Shown: positions 48,001-56,006 of the stretch, piece after piece
Position numbering within the stretch: position 1 is the first letter of the stretch
How the letters are laid out: each line of letters starts with the position of its first letter
Assembly (NCBI GenBank): GCA_963840835.1
Contig: CAWJAM010000009.1
Location: forward strand, 1-64,000
Length of the DNA stretch: 64,000 nucleotides
Source: Rubrobacter_D sp963840835
GTDB taxonomy: Bacteria; Actinomycetota; Rubrobacteria; Rubrobacterales; Rubrobacteraceae
Reading direction: 5' to 3'
Made by a program: the position numbers and the translations under genes
The notes under the pieces: generated by a model
What the model saw: only the letters and a program-made list of their open reading frames with translations
Told to the model about the DNA's origin: nothing
Databases searched by the model: none

Positions 48001-50169
48001 CTCAGGGCGGCGCTTGAGTGGGGTTACGAGCTCTTGAGCGAAGCGGAGCAGGAGTTGTTCGGGAAGCTCTCGGTATTCGCGGGGGGCTGGACGCTGGAGG
48101 CGGCAGAGACTGTCGGCGCCGCGGAAGATGTCCACGCCGGGGAGGTTCTGGACCTGCTCTCCAGGCTGGCGAATAAATCGTTCGTGCTCGCCGAAACGGA
48201 GACGGCGGGGATCGCGTCCCGCTACAGGATGCTCGAGCCGGTCCGGAGGTACGCCCTCGAGCTGCTCGACGAAAGCCCAGGGTCGCGCGAGGTGCGAGCT
48301 CGGCACGCGGCCTCCTTCACGTCGCTGGCGAAGCAGGCCCATACGGAGCTGAGGGGCTCCCGTCAGGTAGAGTGGATGCAACGCCTCGATCGGGAGAACG
48401 GCAACCTCAGGGCCGCCATGGCGTGGGCGCTCTCCTCGGGCGACTTCGAGACCGCCGCGTCGCTGGGTTGGGCGCTGTGGCCGTACTGGTTCTACAGGGG
48501 CAACCACCGTGAGGGACGCCATCTGATGGAGAGAGTGCTCGATGGCGCGGTGGGGCTGCCGCCGGAGCTTCGGAGGCGGGCTACCGTGGCCGTCGCGGTC
48601 ATGGCCTACGGGCAGGGGGACAACGAGGGGGTCGTGGAGCACATGACCTCGCTCCTCGAGTTGTCGCGCCAGGTAGGGGGAGACGCGTACGCGGAGGCCT
48701 ATGCCAGGGCCGGACTCGGGCTCGTCGCCATGAACAGGGGCGACCTCATGCGGGCCGCGGCCCGGCTGGAGGAGGCGTTGCCGCTCTTCCTCGAGTCGGG
48801 CGAATTGTGGACGGCGTCGCAGACCCACACCTGGCTGGGGACCGTACTACTGCTCCAGGGAGACCCCGAGCGGGCCGTCGCGAGGTTCGAAGATGGGCTG
48901 GCGTTGGCCCGATGGATAGGCGACAGGGCGGCGATCTACAACGCGCTGTACACTCTGGCCCAGATGGCGCTGGTCAGGGGCGAGCATGACCTGGCAACCA
49001 GCAGCTTCAGGGAGGGCATGGGCCTCTCCGAGGAGATGGGCGACATGGCCAACGTGGCGTACTGTCTCGAAGGGTTGGCCACAGTGGCCGGCGCACGGGG
49101 CGAGGCGGAGGTCTCGGCGCGCCTGTTCGGTGCGGCCAAGGGTTTGCTCGAGGTCATCGGCGTCCCCGTCTGGACCTTCTACACACCCGACCGCTCGCTC
49201 TACGAGCGCACCATGAACGACCTGCGCGAGAGGATGGGCGCAGTGGCCTTCGAGGCAGCATTCTCCGAAGGGCGGGTCATGTCCCCCGAGCGGGCCATCG
49301 AGTACACCCTGGACGAAGCGGTGCCGGATCAAGTGCCGGACCAGCCCGCGGCCGCGCCCGCCCGGCCCGCGACGATCGCTCCGCCGCCGGAGCCGGAACA
49401 CCACCAGGAGCGGCTCCGAATCCTCGCGCTCGGTCCCGCGCGGGTGGAGAAGGACGGGGTCGCCCTCGATTCACCCGATTGGATCCAGAAATCCCGCGAG
49501 CTGCTCTACTACTTGCTCTCCCACCCTGAGGGACGAACCAAGGAGCAGATAGGCCTCGCCCTCTGGCCCGAGGCCTCAACAGCCCAACTGCGCAGCAGCT
49601 TCCACGACACCGTCTACCGCCTGCGCCGGGCCCTTGGCGGCAAGGAGTGGATCTCCTTCAAGAAGGGCCGCTATAACTTTGACCGCTCGCTCTCCTACTC
49701 CTACGACGTGGAAGCCTTCGAGGAGGACCTCTCCGAGGGCCGCCGGCTCCAGACCGAATCGCCCGACCTGGCCATCCAACACCTCCAGAGGGCTGCCGAC
49801 CTCTACGGGGGCGATTTCCTCGAGGACATCGCACAGAGCGAATGGGCCTTCACCCGCCAGGACGAGCTGAGGCGGGTCTACGGGGAGTCGTTGTTGCTAT
49901 TGGGCGGGCTCTTCCTGACCCAGGAGCGCCATGCGGAGGCCGCGGAGGCCTACAGGAGGGCGATCTCCCACGAGCGGTTCCTCGAGGAGGCCCACCGGGG
50001 GCTGATGCGAAGCCACGCCGCCCTCGGCGAGAGGGGGAGGGCACTCAGGCACTACGAGGAATTGGTGGTGTTGCTAGAGGAGCAGCTCGGCGCCACCCCG
50101 GCCCCAGAGAGCGTCTCGCTGTACGAGTCGCTTCGCTCTGGTCGCTCCGCTCCCGGGAGTGGGGAGTAG
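45019..50169 (+). CDS. double STAND-ATPase/TPR regulator with C-terminal SARP domain
   Basis: A 1716-aa protein made of two similar modules plus a DNA-binding end. Module 1: NB-ARC/STAND-type ATPase with Walker A GPGGSGKT (residues 49-56) and Walker B LLILDNCEHL, winged-helix part (LRATLQWSYDLLSEAERALF), then TPR repeats to about 710. Module 2: Walker A GAGGCGKT (772-779), second LIILDNCEHL, then TPRs to about 1430. Residues about 1465-1700 are a winged helix plus BTAD domain (LRILALGPARVEKDG, GRTKEQIGLALWPEASTAQL, YGGDFLEDIAQSEWAFTRQD). Classical AfsR/SARP proteins carry the DNA-binding domain first; here it is last. GTG start, no clear ribosome site. Likely activates promoters with the 12-bp repeats downstream (inference). 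Confidence 0.88.
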   Translation: MGSATAQPSAPKRSFDNLPLELTSFVGRDREVAEVKGLLADRRLLTLCGPGGSGKTRLALAVAQDVVEVFESGVWWVELAPLSDPNLVVRAVAQTLGVPDGLDASPTEALVEHLRPAKTLLILDNCEHLVEACADLADTLLRTCPRLEILATSREPLHISGESSWQVPSLSLPDPDHLPSAGELAGFEAVRLFVERAQSVDAGFTLTEGNASGVARLCQKLDGIPLAIELAAARTRVLSVEQILEKLEDPLGLLTTGDRSAAPRQRTLRATLQWSYDLLSEAERALFRRLAVFVGGWDLEAAEAVGAGAAVEAGMVLDLLSALVDKSLVLAEAQDEGALRYRMLEPVRQFGREKLHESQEEREVHRRHAGHYLALAETANSELLGPDQGRLLQRLRSESGNLRGALSWSLEPSQEEWAQELRLRMVAALGRFWGMENFEEGKWWLRTALERDPGGFPVARARALGELGFILIFQQDYGPAVSALDEAVALYKELGDESGAAFTLGNLGWAVLHGDYRERVPALVREGEALIAGDLAGPPRAYLLIILASATVWQDDLDLATSRIKAAIALCRELGSLRDLGMALFNLGGIELSRGDTAQAARVFEEGARISGQLGDMLGVVYYVWIFGNVNARSGRPVRAARLWGAAEALREQMGMSLSRYDLAQSGYEQDLAAVRSALDETSFDTAWAEGRAMSPEQAIEYALEEPMTPDQEHPADMVSPARLSEERQKEDTPGDLRNNLPVARSGFVGREREMAEVARTLSMTRLLTLTGAGGCGKTRLALEVARHIVGARPGDYLDGVWLVELASLSDGELVSGAVAAALGVREQPGLSFTEVLVDALRSRRVLIILDNCEHLIGACAALVDTLLGSCEDLRVMATSREALGVEGEVNWIVPSLTVPDARDLPDPENLGRYEAVQLFVERARSRQPGFELTPEIAPAVVDICLKLDGIPLAIELATARMGALTVEQIAGRLDDSLGFLTTGDRTRAPRQRTLRAALEWGYELLSEAEQELFGKLSVFAGGWTLEAAETVGAAEDVHAGEVLDLLSRLANKSFVLAETETAGIASRYRMLEPVRRYALELLDESPGSREVRARHAASFTSLAKQAHTELRGSRQVEWMQRLDRENGNLRAAMAWALSSGDFETAASLGWALWPYWFYRGNHREGRHLMERVLDGAVGLPPELRRRATVAVAVMAYGQGDNEGVVEHMTSLLELSRQVGGDAYAEAYARAGLGLVAMNRGDLMRAAARLEEALPLFLESGELWTASQTHTWLGTVLLLQGDPERAVARFEDGLALARWIGDRAAIYNALYTLAQMALVRGEHDLATSSFREGMGLSEEMGDMANVAYCLEGLATVAGARGEAEVSARLFGAAKGLLEVIGVPVWTFYTPDRSLYERTMNDLRERMGAVAFEAAFSEGRVMSPERAIEYTLDEAVPDQVPDQPAAAPARPATIAPPPEPEHHQERLRILALGPARVEKDGVALDSPDWIQKSRELLYYLLSHPEGRTKEQIGLALWPEASTAQLRSSFHDTVYRLRRALGGKEWISFKKGRYNFDRSLSYSYDVEAFEEDLSEGRRLQTESPDLAIQHLQRAADLYGGDFLEDIAQSEWAFTRQDELRRVYGESLLLLGGLFLTQERHAEAAEAYRRAISHERFLEEAHRGLMRSHAALGERGRALRHYEELVVLLEEQLGATPAPESVSLYESLRSGRSAPGSGE

Positions 50170-50269
50170 GGATTCTCGGCGTCGGAGCCGTCATCCCTTG
50201 CCGCTTCTGTTTCCCATGCTTCTCGATCCTTAACTGACAGCAGCTTGCAAAGGGATCGAACCCCATTGC

Positions 50270-50349
50270 AAGCATTTCAGCTAGTCAGCTAGTCAGCATT
50301 TCAGCCCTTGTTCTTGCTGAAGTGCTGACTAGCTGAAGTGCTGAAGTGC
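50270..50349. repeat. TCAGC-rich inverted repeat array
   Basis: CAGCTAGTCAGCATTTCAGC and its near-perfect complement GCTGAAGTGCTGACTAGCTG form a long stem around a short loop, with additional TCAGC/GCTGA words on either side. Related arrays lie at 63783-63863, and shorter ones near 14820 and 55100. Apart from these repeats and the hairpin that follows, the gap 50170-50550 contains nothing recognised. Confidence 0.65.
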
Positions 50350-50383
50350 GCGAATAGCAGAGGTCTTGACCTCTGCTATTCGC
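50350..50383. terminator. strong hairpin, duplicated at 63744
   Basis: GCGAATAGCAGAGGTC and GACCTCTGCTATTCGC form a 16-bp perfect stem with a two-base loop, followed by TTT. The same stem occurs after the subtilase gene at 63744-63779. Probably a bidirectional terminator carried by a repeat. Confidence 0.65.
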
Positions 50384-50550
50384 TTTGACATGAGTTCCCC
50401 GTGACCGCTACCGTCCTGTACCGGCTGCGCGGGCGTATTACAGAGTTTGGGTGAACACTAACGGCAACGACGCAGCCCATCAGTGCCCACGGCGTCGGAC
50501 GCACCGCGCCGCTGGGAGCGAGTTACCCGATCCCGCATAACTGCCAGGCA

Positions 50551-50577
50551 TGAAGCCTGATGCCTGTAACCTGAAGC
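50551..50577. repeat. CCTGAAG-type heptamer repeat
   Basis: AAGCCTGATGCCTGTAACC then TGAAGC, directly followed by a T-run and then the 12-bp operator units. Related to 42302 and 60824. Confidence 0.5.
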
Positions 50578-50601
50578 TTTTTTTCATTTTCTCTCTGATT
50601 T

Positions 50602-50657
50602 GAGCGTTTCCGAGAGCGCCACCGAGAGCGTTTCCGAGAGCACCCCCCCTCTAGAGT
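50602..50657 (+). promoter_or_regulatory. tandem 12-bp operator plus -10 box, copy A
   Basis: Four consecutive 12-base units: GAGCGTTTCCGA (50602-50613), GAGCGCCACCGA, GAGCGTTTCCGA, and GAGCACCCCCCC ending at 50649. TAGAGT at 50652-50657 is the -10; no -35 hexamer is seen. The last GAGAGCA is 9 bases before the -10. Direct repeats placed about 8 bases from the -10 and replacing the -35 are characteristic of SARP-activated promoters. It drives the 80-aa protein and presumably the beta-propeller genes. Confidence 0.75.
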
Positions 50658-50700
50658 GCTCTTAGACGAACGCTCACGACCAGGATCGAGAGAAGGAGAA

Positions 50701-50943
50701 ATGGTGATGGAGCAGCAGCAGATGGTGAAAGTCTCGGTGGAAGTCAGGAGCGGCACGGCAAGCTTCAGGGTAGGTGTCCAGGCGCACAGCATCCACAAGG
50801 CACTGAGCATGGTTGAAGCGAGACACCCGCAAGGCGAGGTCAGGGTGGCGTCTCCCATAGAAGCCGGGGGCTTCTTCACGCGGAAGCTTTCGTCCCTGGC
50901 GCAGATAGTCGCAACGGAGCAGGTCCACACGGAGGCAGCTTGA
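50701..50943 (+). CDS. small hypothetical protein, first gene after operator A
   Basis: An 80-aa protein with ATG 50701 and ribosome site AGAAGGAG. Two segments, a beta-rich first half (MVKVSVEVRSGTASFRVGVQ, AHSIHKALSMVEARHPQGEV) and a helical end. No signal peptide and no known family, though the composition resembles short actinobacterial proteins of about 80 aa with a ferredoxin-like pattern. It lies about 40 bases after the predicted transcription start and 107 bases before the first beta-propeller gene. Confidence 0.65.
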   Translation: MVMEQQQMVKVSVEVRSGTASFRVGVQAHSIHKALSMVEARHPQGEVRVASPIEAGGFFTRKLSSLAQIVATEQVHTEAA

Positions 50944-51050
50944 GGAAATTCGAGAAAGGAGGAGCGACGAGGAACACGGCCACTAGCGGTTACGCGAGAT
51001 CAGGGCAGAGAACGACGGGATAGAGAGACAAGAGGAAAGGGCTAGAAGCG

Positions 51051-52322
51051 ATGATAAACGTATCGAGAGTAGGGAAGTCAGCGGTGACAACGGAAGTATC
51101 GACACGAACAGACGGTAGGCCGAAGAGGGCGGTGCTCACGAGCCTGGTGCTCGGGGCTGTCCTGACGGCCGTGGTGGCGCTGGTTGGGGGAACTCCGCGG
51201 CAGGCGGAGGCCGCCTTCACCGACAAGATCGTCTTCCTCAGCGCCCGCACCGCGGGCAAGGGAGTAAACAATCCCACCGGCGACCTTGAGGTCTACTCGA
51301 TGAATCCCAACGGCACGAGCCTGAAGCAGCTCACCGTCAACGAGACGGTCGAGTACTTGCCCACGCTCTCACCCGACGGCAGGAAGATCACCTACGTGAG
51401 CTACGGCGTCCAGGCGTCCAACCCCGAGGGCGACACCGAGGTCTACGTCATGAACGCCGATGGGTCCGGCCAGAAGAACCTCTCAAACAACGGCGCCAAC
51501 CTCAGCGAATGGGCTCCCGCCTTCTCCCCCGACGGCCAGAAGGTCGCCTACCAGAGCGGAGGTGTCCAAACTTCCAACCCCGAGGGCGACGGCGAGGTCT
51601 ACGTCATGAACGCCTCGGACGGCACGGGCAACAAGAACCTCACCAACACCGTCGGAAGCATCGTCGATATCGCCCCCGACTTCTCGCCCGACGGCACGAA
51701 GATCGCCTACTCCAGCGAGGGCGTGCAAACCTCCAACCCCGAGGGCGACTGGGAGATCTATAGCTTGAACGCGTTGGACGGCACCGGCCAGAAGAACCTC
51801 ACCAACACCGGCCCCTGGGTCAGCGAGTTCTCCCCGGATTACTCGCCCGACGGCACGAAGATCGCCTATACGGGCGAGGGCGAGCAGACCTCCAACCCCG
51901 AGGGTGAGAGCGAAGTCTTCACGATGAACGCCGACGGGAATAAGCGGAAGAACATCACCAACACCGGCGTGGAGGTCTACGACGACCAGCCCGACTACTC
52001 GCCCGACGGCACGAAGATCACCTTCCGGAGCGAGGGTCCCCAGGCCTCGAACCCCGAGGGCGACATCGAAGTCTACGTAATGAGCGCCCTGGACGGATCG
52101 GGCCAGGTGAACCTCTCCAACAACAACGCCGACATCCCCGATAGGAACCCGGACTTCTCCTCCGACGGCAAGAAGGTCGCCTACGAGACCCGGAACGCGC
52201 AGGCCTCGAACCCTGAGGGCGACAATGAGATCTACACCGTGAACGTCCTCGACGGGTCGGGTCAGACGAACCTCACCAACAACGACGCCACCGACACCGC
52301 AGCCAAGTGGGGCGGCGGATAG
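51051..52322 (+). CDS. secreted seven-repeat beta-propeller (PD40/TolB-like) protein 1
   Basis: A 423-aa exported protein. The signal peptide is AVLTSLVLGAVLTAVVALVG with cleavage near QAEAA (about residue 55). The mature part is seven repeats of about 50 residues, each with a PD40 half (LSPDGRKITYVS type) and a signature SNPEGDxEVYVMNADGSGQK; the first repeat has NNPTGD instead. Seven repeats predict one closed seven-bladed propeller. No catalytic motif is visible. It begins a tandem set of three paralogs under operator A. Probably a binding or scaffold protein at the cell surface; ligand unknown. Confidence 0.85.
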   Translation: MINVSRVGKSAVTTEVSTRTDGRPKRAVLTSLVLGAVLTAVVALVGGTPRQAEAAFTDKIVFLSARTAGKGVNNPTGDLEVYSMNPNGTSLKQLTVNETVEYLPTLSPDGRKITYVSYGVQASNPEGDTEVYVMNADGSGQKNLSNNGANLSEWAPAFSPDGQKVAYQSGGVQTSNPEGDGEVYVMNASDGTGNKNLTNTVGSIVDIAPDFSPDGTKIAYSSEGVQTSNPEGDWEIYSLNALDGTGQKNLTNTGPWVSEFSPDYSPDGTKIAYTGEGEQTSNPEGESEVFTMNADGNKRKNITNTGVEVYDDQPDYSPDGTKITFRSEGPQASNPEGDIEVYVMSALDGSGQVNLSNNNADIPDRNPDFSSDGKKVAYETRNAQASNPEGDNEIYTVNVLDGSGQTNLTNNDATDTAAKWGGG

Positions 52323-52470
52323 GCGAATAAGGGCCAACGCCGCGACGATTCGAGCCGGGGTGAGAACAGTCGCCCCGGCTCACCCGCAAGGAAGTACGAG
52401 TAGAGGCCCCAACTACAAACATGGCGACGAACGGATCTACAGAAAGGAAGACAGCCGTGAAACGGAAGCG

Positions 52471-53706
52471 ATGACACTAAGAAGCAGCACGGAGGGTAGG
52501 TCGAGGAAGGCGGTGCTCGTGAGCTTGGCGCTCGGAACGGCGCTGGCGGCCATGGTGGCGACGGCGGGTACGGTGAGGCAGGCCGAGGCGGCTCTCACCG
52601 ACACGATGGTGTTCGTCAGCAACCGCACCACCGGCACGGGCGTCGACAACCCGACGGGCGACTACGAGATCTTCAGGATGAACCCCGACGGCTCGGGAGC
52701 AAAGCAGCTCACCTCCAACGCGGGGAACGATATCGAGCCCACGCTCTCCCCCGACGGGACGAAGATCGCCTACCAGAGCGAAGGTATCCAGGCCTCCAAC
52801 CCCGAGGGCGACGCCGAGGTCTACGTGATGAGCGCCCTGGACGGATCGGCCAAGAAGAACCTCTCGAACAACGGGTCCGGCGTCGGCGATTACGACCCCT
52901 CCTTCTCTCCGAACGGCACGAAGTTGGCCTACGAGAGCTACGGGGGGCAAACCTCCAACCCCGAGGGTGACGCCGAGGTGTACAGCATGAACACCGTGGA
53001 CGGCAAGAGCAAGAAGAACCTCTCGAACAACGGGTTCGGCGTGCACGACAGGTCCGCCGTCTTCTACCCGGACGGCACGAAGATCGCTTACGTAAGCATT
53101 GGAATCCAGACCTCGAACTCCCAGGGCGACGAGGAGATCTACCGCATGAACGCCCTCGATGGGACGGCGAAGAGGAACCTTTCGAACAACGGCCTCGCCG
53201 TCGACGACTACTCGCTCGTCCTTTCCCCTAACGGCACGAGGATCGCATACACGAGCCAGGGCAAGCAGACCTCCAACCCCGAGGGCGACCCGGAAGTCTA
53301 TCGCATGGGCGCCCTCGACGGGACGGGCAAGCGGAACCTCACCAACAACGGGCTCTACGTCTACGACTACGAAGCGGACTTCTCCCCAAACGGGACGGTG
53401 GTCTCGTTCGTGAGCGTGGGTGGCCAAACCTCCAACCTCGATGGCGACAAGGAGATCTACCGCATGAACGTCGCAGACGGGACGGGCAAGCGGAACCTCA
53501 CCAATAACGACGCTAACACCAACGACTCGATCCCCGTCTTCTCGCCGGACGGCATGACGATCTCCTATGTAAGCGCGGGCGCCCAGGTCTCCAACCCCGA
53601 GGGCGACTTCGAGGTCTACCGTATGAACGCGCTCGACGGATCTGGCCAGACGAACCTCACGAACAACCTCGCCACCGACGGCATCTTCGTCATATCGAGG
53701 AGGTAG
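52471..53706 (+). CDS. secreted seven-repeat beta-propeller (PD40/TolB-like) protein 2
   Basis: A 411-aa paralog of its neighbours, with signal peptide AVLVSLALGTALAAMVATAG and seven SNPEGD-type repeats (one is TSNSQGDEEIY, one TSNLDGDKEIY). ATG 52471 is the usable start. The equivalent start in protein 3 lies 14 bases further upstream: here GTGAAACGGAAG has one A fewer than ATGAAAACGGAAG, which puts the ancestral start out of frame. The flank GCGACGAACGGATCTACAGA before it is repeated before gene 3, showing duplication of gene plus leader. Confidence 0.85.
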   Translation: MTLRSSTEGRSRKAVLVSLALGTALAAMVATAGTVRQAEAALTDTMVFVSNRTTGTGVDNPTGDYEIFRMNPDGSGAKQLTSNAGNDIEPTLSPDGTKIAYQSEGIQASNPEGDAEVYVMSALDGSAKKNLSNNGSGVGDYDPSFSPNGTKLAYESYGGQTSNPEGDAEVYSMNTVDGKSKKNLSNNGFGVHDRSAVFYPDGTKIAYVSIGIQTSNSQGDEEIYRMNALDGTAKRNLSNNGLAVDDYSLVLSPNGTRIAYTSQGKQTSNPEGDPEVYRMGALDGTGKRNLTNNGLYVYDYEADFSPNGTVVSFVSVGGQTSNLDGDKEIYRMNVADGTGKRNLTNNDANTNDSIPVFSPDGMTISYVSAGAQVSNPEGDFEVYRMNALDGSGQTNLTNNLATDGIFVISRR

Positions 53707-53780
53707 TAGGTGGAGAGTGAACGTCTCCAAGACGGCGGCAGAACACTTGCGACGAACGGATCTACAGAAAGGTAGTGGCT

Positions 53781-55034
53781 ATGAAAACGGAAGCAACGAC
53801 ACAGATCACCGGAACGGGCGGTAGGACGATGACCGCAGTGCTGCTGAGCCTGGGGTTGGGGGCTGCGATGGCGGCCCTGGTTGCCCTGGCCGCGCTGTCT
53901 GGTACGGCGCGGGAGGCAGAGGCGGCTCTCTCGGAGAAGATCATCTTCGCATCCAACCGCGCCGCGGGCAAAGGAGTTACCAACCCTACGGGAGACCGCG
54001 AGATCTTCAAGATGACCTCCAACGGCACGGGCGCAAGGCAGCTTACCACTAACGCGGGGCATGACCTCGAGCCCACCCTTTCCCCCGACGGCACGCGGAT
54101 TGCCTACATGAGCCGGGGTGATCAGGCCTCCAACCCCGAGGGTGACTGGGAGATCTACGTCATGAACTCCGCCGACGGATCGGCCAACAAGAACCTCACA
54201 GACAACGGCGCCAACGTCGACGACCTCGTCCCCGACTTCTCCCCTGATGGCACACGAATCGCCTACCAGAGCCGGGGCGCCCAGACCTCGAACGCGGAGG
54301 GCGACGACGAAGTCTACGTGATGAACGCCGTCGACGGCTCGGGCAAGAGAAACCTTTCCAACAACTATCTCACCATCGACGACTACGACGCCGACTTCTC
54401 GCCCGACGGTACGAAGATCGCCTACGCGAGCCGCGGTAATCAGAGCTCCAACCCGGAGGGAGACGGCGAGATCTACGTAATGAGCGCCGCCGACGGTTCT
54501 GGACAGAAGAACCTCTCCAACGACGCCTCCTACGCCAGCGACGTCTACCCCCATTTCTCGCCGAACGGCCAGAAGATCGTGTACACGAGCCGGGGCATTC
54601 AAAGTTCGAATCCCGAGGGTGATAGCGAGGTTTACGTGATGAACGCCCTCGACGGTGCGGGTCAGACAAACATCTCCAACACCGGCGCCGGCATCACCGA
54701 AGACGTTCCCCACTTCTCCCCGGACGGCACGAAGGTTGCCTACCAGACCTCAGGCGCGCAGACCTCGAACCCCGAGGGCGACCCGGAGGTCTACGCCATG
54801 AACGCGACGGACGGAACGGCCAAGAGAAACCTTACGAACAACGGCATCAACGAGGTCGGTCCGGTCTTCTCGCCCGACGGTACGAAGATCGCCTACCTGA
54901 GCCGGGGCGTCCAGAGCTCGAACCCCGAGGGCGACTACGAGATCTACCGCATGAGCACCGTCGACGGCTCCGGCAAGAAGAACCTCACCAACAACGACGC
55001 CGAATACGACGAATCTCCCGAATGGGGCAGGTAG
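53781..55034 (+). CDS. secreted seven-repeat beta-propeller (PD40/TolB-like) protein 3
   Basis: A 417-aa paralog. ATG 53781 has ribosome site AGAAAGG 8 bases upstream; GTG 53775 is too close to it. Signal peptide (AVLLSLGLGAAMAALVALAA, cleavage near AREAEAA), then seven repeats (TNPTGDREIFKM first, SSNPEGDYEIYRM last). All three paralogs share the N-terminal pattern 'alanine-rich signal, EAA, LTDKIVF'. Last gene of the operator A unit, followed by a strong hairpin. Confidence 0.86.
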   Translation: MKTEATTQITGTGGRTMTAVLLSLGLGAAMAALVALAALSGTAREAEAALSEKIIFASNRAAGKGVTNPTGDREIFKMTSNGTGARQLTTNAGHDLEPTLSPDGTRIAYMSRGDQASNPEGDWEIYVMNSADGSANKNLTDNGANVDDLVPDFSPDGTRIAYQSRGAQTSNAEGDDEVYVMNAVDGSGKRNLSNNYLTIDDYDADFSPDGTKIAYASRGNQSSNPEGDGEIYVMSAADGSGQKNLSNDASYASDVYPHFSPNGQKIVYTSRGIQSSNPEGDSEVYVMNALDGAGQTNISNTGAGITEDVPHFSPDGTKVAYQTSGAQTSNPEGDPEVYAMNATDGTAKRNLTNNGINEVGPVFSPDGTKIAYLSRGVQSSNPEGDYEIYRMSTVDGSGKKNLTNNDAEYDESPEWGR

Positions 55035-55060
55035 GCGATGTAGAGAGAACCGGGTTTACA

Positions 55061-55095
55061 GTGGGTTGCTGAAGGACAAACCTTCAGCAACCCAC
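55061..55095. terminator. intrinsic-terminator-like hairpin
   Basis: GTGGGTTGCTGAAGG and CCTTCAGCAACCCAC form a 15-bp perfect stem with loop ACAAA, 27 bases after the third propeller gene. There is no long T-run. The stem contains the TCAGC words found in the other intergenic arrays. Between it and operator B I see only a few more TCAGC-type words. Confidence 0.65.
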
Positions 55096-55346
55096 GCTTT
55101 CAGCGGTTGGCGATTAGCCATCAGCTTCCTTACTTGGCCTACTGCTGAAGGCTAAGCGCTGTCTGCATAAAGGGCGGGCGCACCGGCGTCTGTCTCCCTT
55201 TCTCCGTCTCAGCTCGCTGGCGGCGAACCCACCCTCGGCTCCCGCAAGATCTCAAGACCAGCGCCAGGGATCTTCGGACGAGATCCGATGGCCGAGAGCC
55301 GAAAGTTCCTTTCAACGACACTTTTCTTCTGAGATTTCTCTGATTT

Positions 55347-55401
55347 GAGCGTTTCCGAGAGCGCCGCCGAGAGCGTTTCCGAGAGCACCCCCCTCTAGAG
55401 T
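55347..55401 (+). promoter_or_regulatory. tandem 12-bp operator plus -10 box, copy B
   Basis: GAGCGTTTCCGA (55347-55358), GAGCGCCGCCGA, GAGCGTTTCCGA (55371-55382), GAGCACCCCCCT, and the -10 TAGAGT at 55396-55401, 8 bases after the last GAGAGCA. The sequence from CTGATTTGAGCG to CTCTAGAGTG is nearly identical to copies A and C. It precedes two small genes and the beta-helix gene. Confidence 0.78.
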
Positions 55402-55506
55402 GTCCTCAGACAACCGGATACGACCGGGATCTAGAGAAGGAGGAACGCCAAGGAGAACGGGACAGAGGAGAGACGAAAGTTCATCGAGGATAGAGGAGAC
55501 CCAAGG

Positions 55507-55725
55507 ATGTTTACGGAGTTGCACTACCACACGGATCGCGAGCTCAGGAGCCTGGATCTCGCGCAGAAGATGGCCGAGCGGCGGGGGCAGGCACTGGCCG
55601 CGACGCGAAGGTCTTCCCTGAGGGCCCGGATCGCGCGGATGCTCTTCGCGCCTTCCGCGACCCCAGAGAGGCATGAGGCCTGGAGCACGACCCGGAACGG
55701 TTCGGAAGCGGGGGGCCGCGCATAA
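55507..55725 (+). CDS. small hypothetical protein, first gene after operator B
   Basis: A 72-aa protein, ATG 55507 with GAGGAG about 10 bases upstream. Very basic and helical (MFTELHYHTDRELRSLDLAQ, KMAERRGQALAATRRSSLRA). No recognised domain. Small proteins of this style occur near other actinobacterial regulatory loci, but I cannot name a family. Followed by another small gene 36 bases on. Confidence 0.6.
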   Translation: MFTELHYHTDRELRSLDLAQKMAERRGQALAATRRSSLRARIARMLFAPSATPERHEAWSTTRNGSEAGGRA

Positions 55726-55761
55726 GCGGCCCACTCGTCAAACAAAGTAGAGGAGGACGAG

Positions 55762-55971
55762 ATGTACGGTTTGGCTGAATACGAAGTCCTGGAGCAACGT
55801 CACGACGAGATCCGGGGCCGAGTCGCGATGGGACGCCCGACAACGATGGTGCCTGAGGACCGCGAAACGGGGTCCTACGTGGTGCGGGATCTGAGCTGGG
55901 AGTTTGCTCGATACCTCGATACGGAGGAGTTCTCGACAGGCGCCTCCGTGACTTCAAACGGCGCGAGCTGA
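55762..55971 (+). CDS. small acidic hypothetical protein
   Basis: A 69-aa protein, ATG 55762 with ribosome site GAGGAGGA. Sequence MYGLAEYEVLEQRHDEIRGR followed by an extended stretch; no signal peptide and no known domain. Thirty-five bases before the beta-helix gene and apparently in the same transcript. Confidence 0.6.
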   Translation: MYGLAEYEVLEQRHDEIRGRVAMGRPTTMVPEDRETGSYVVRDLSWEFARYLDTEEFSTGASVTSNGAS

Positions 55972-56006
55972 GACTAGACGATCAAGAGAAGAGAGGAACA
56001 CAACAG

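Noticed and set aside
51483..54713. Long minus-strand open frames of 284-417 aa opposite the beta-propeller genes
   Set aside because: They are mirror images of the repetitive high-GC propeller coding sequence; their Val/Gly/Asp periodicity follows the sense-strand repeats.
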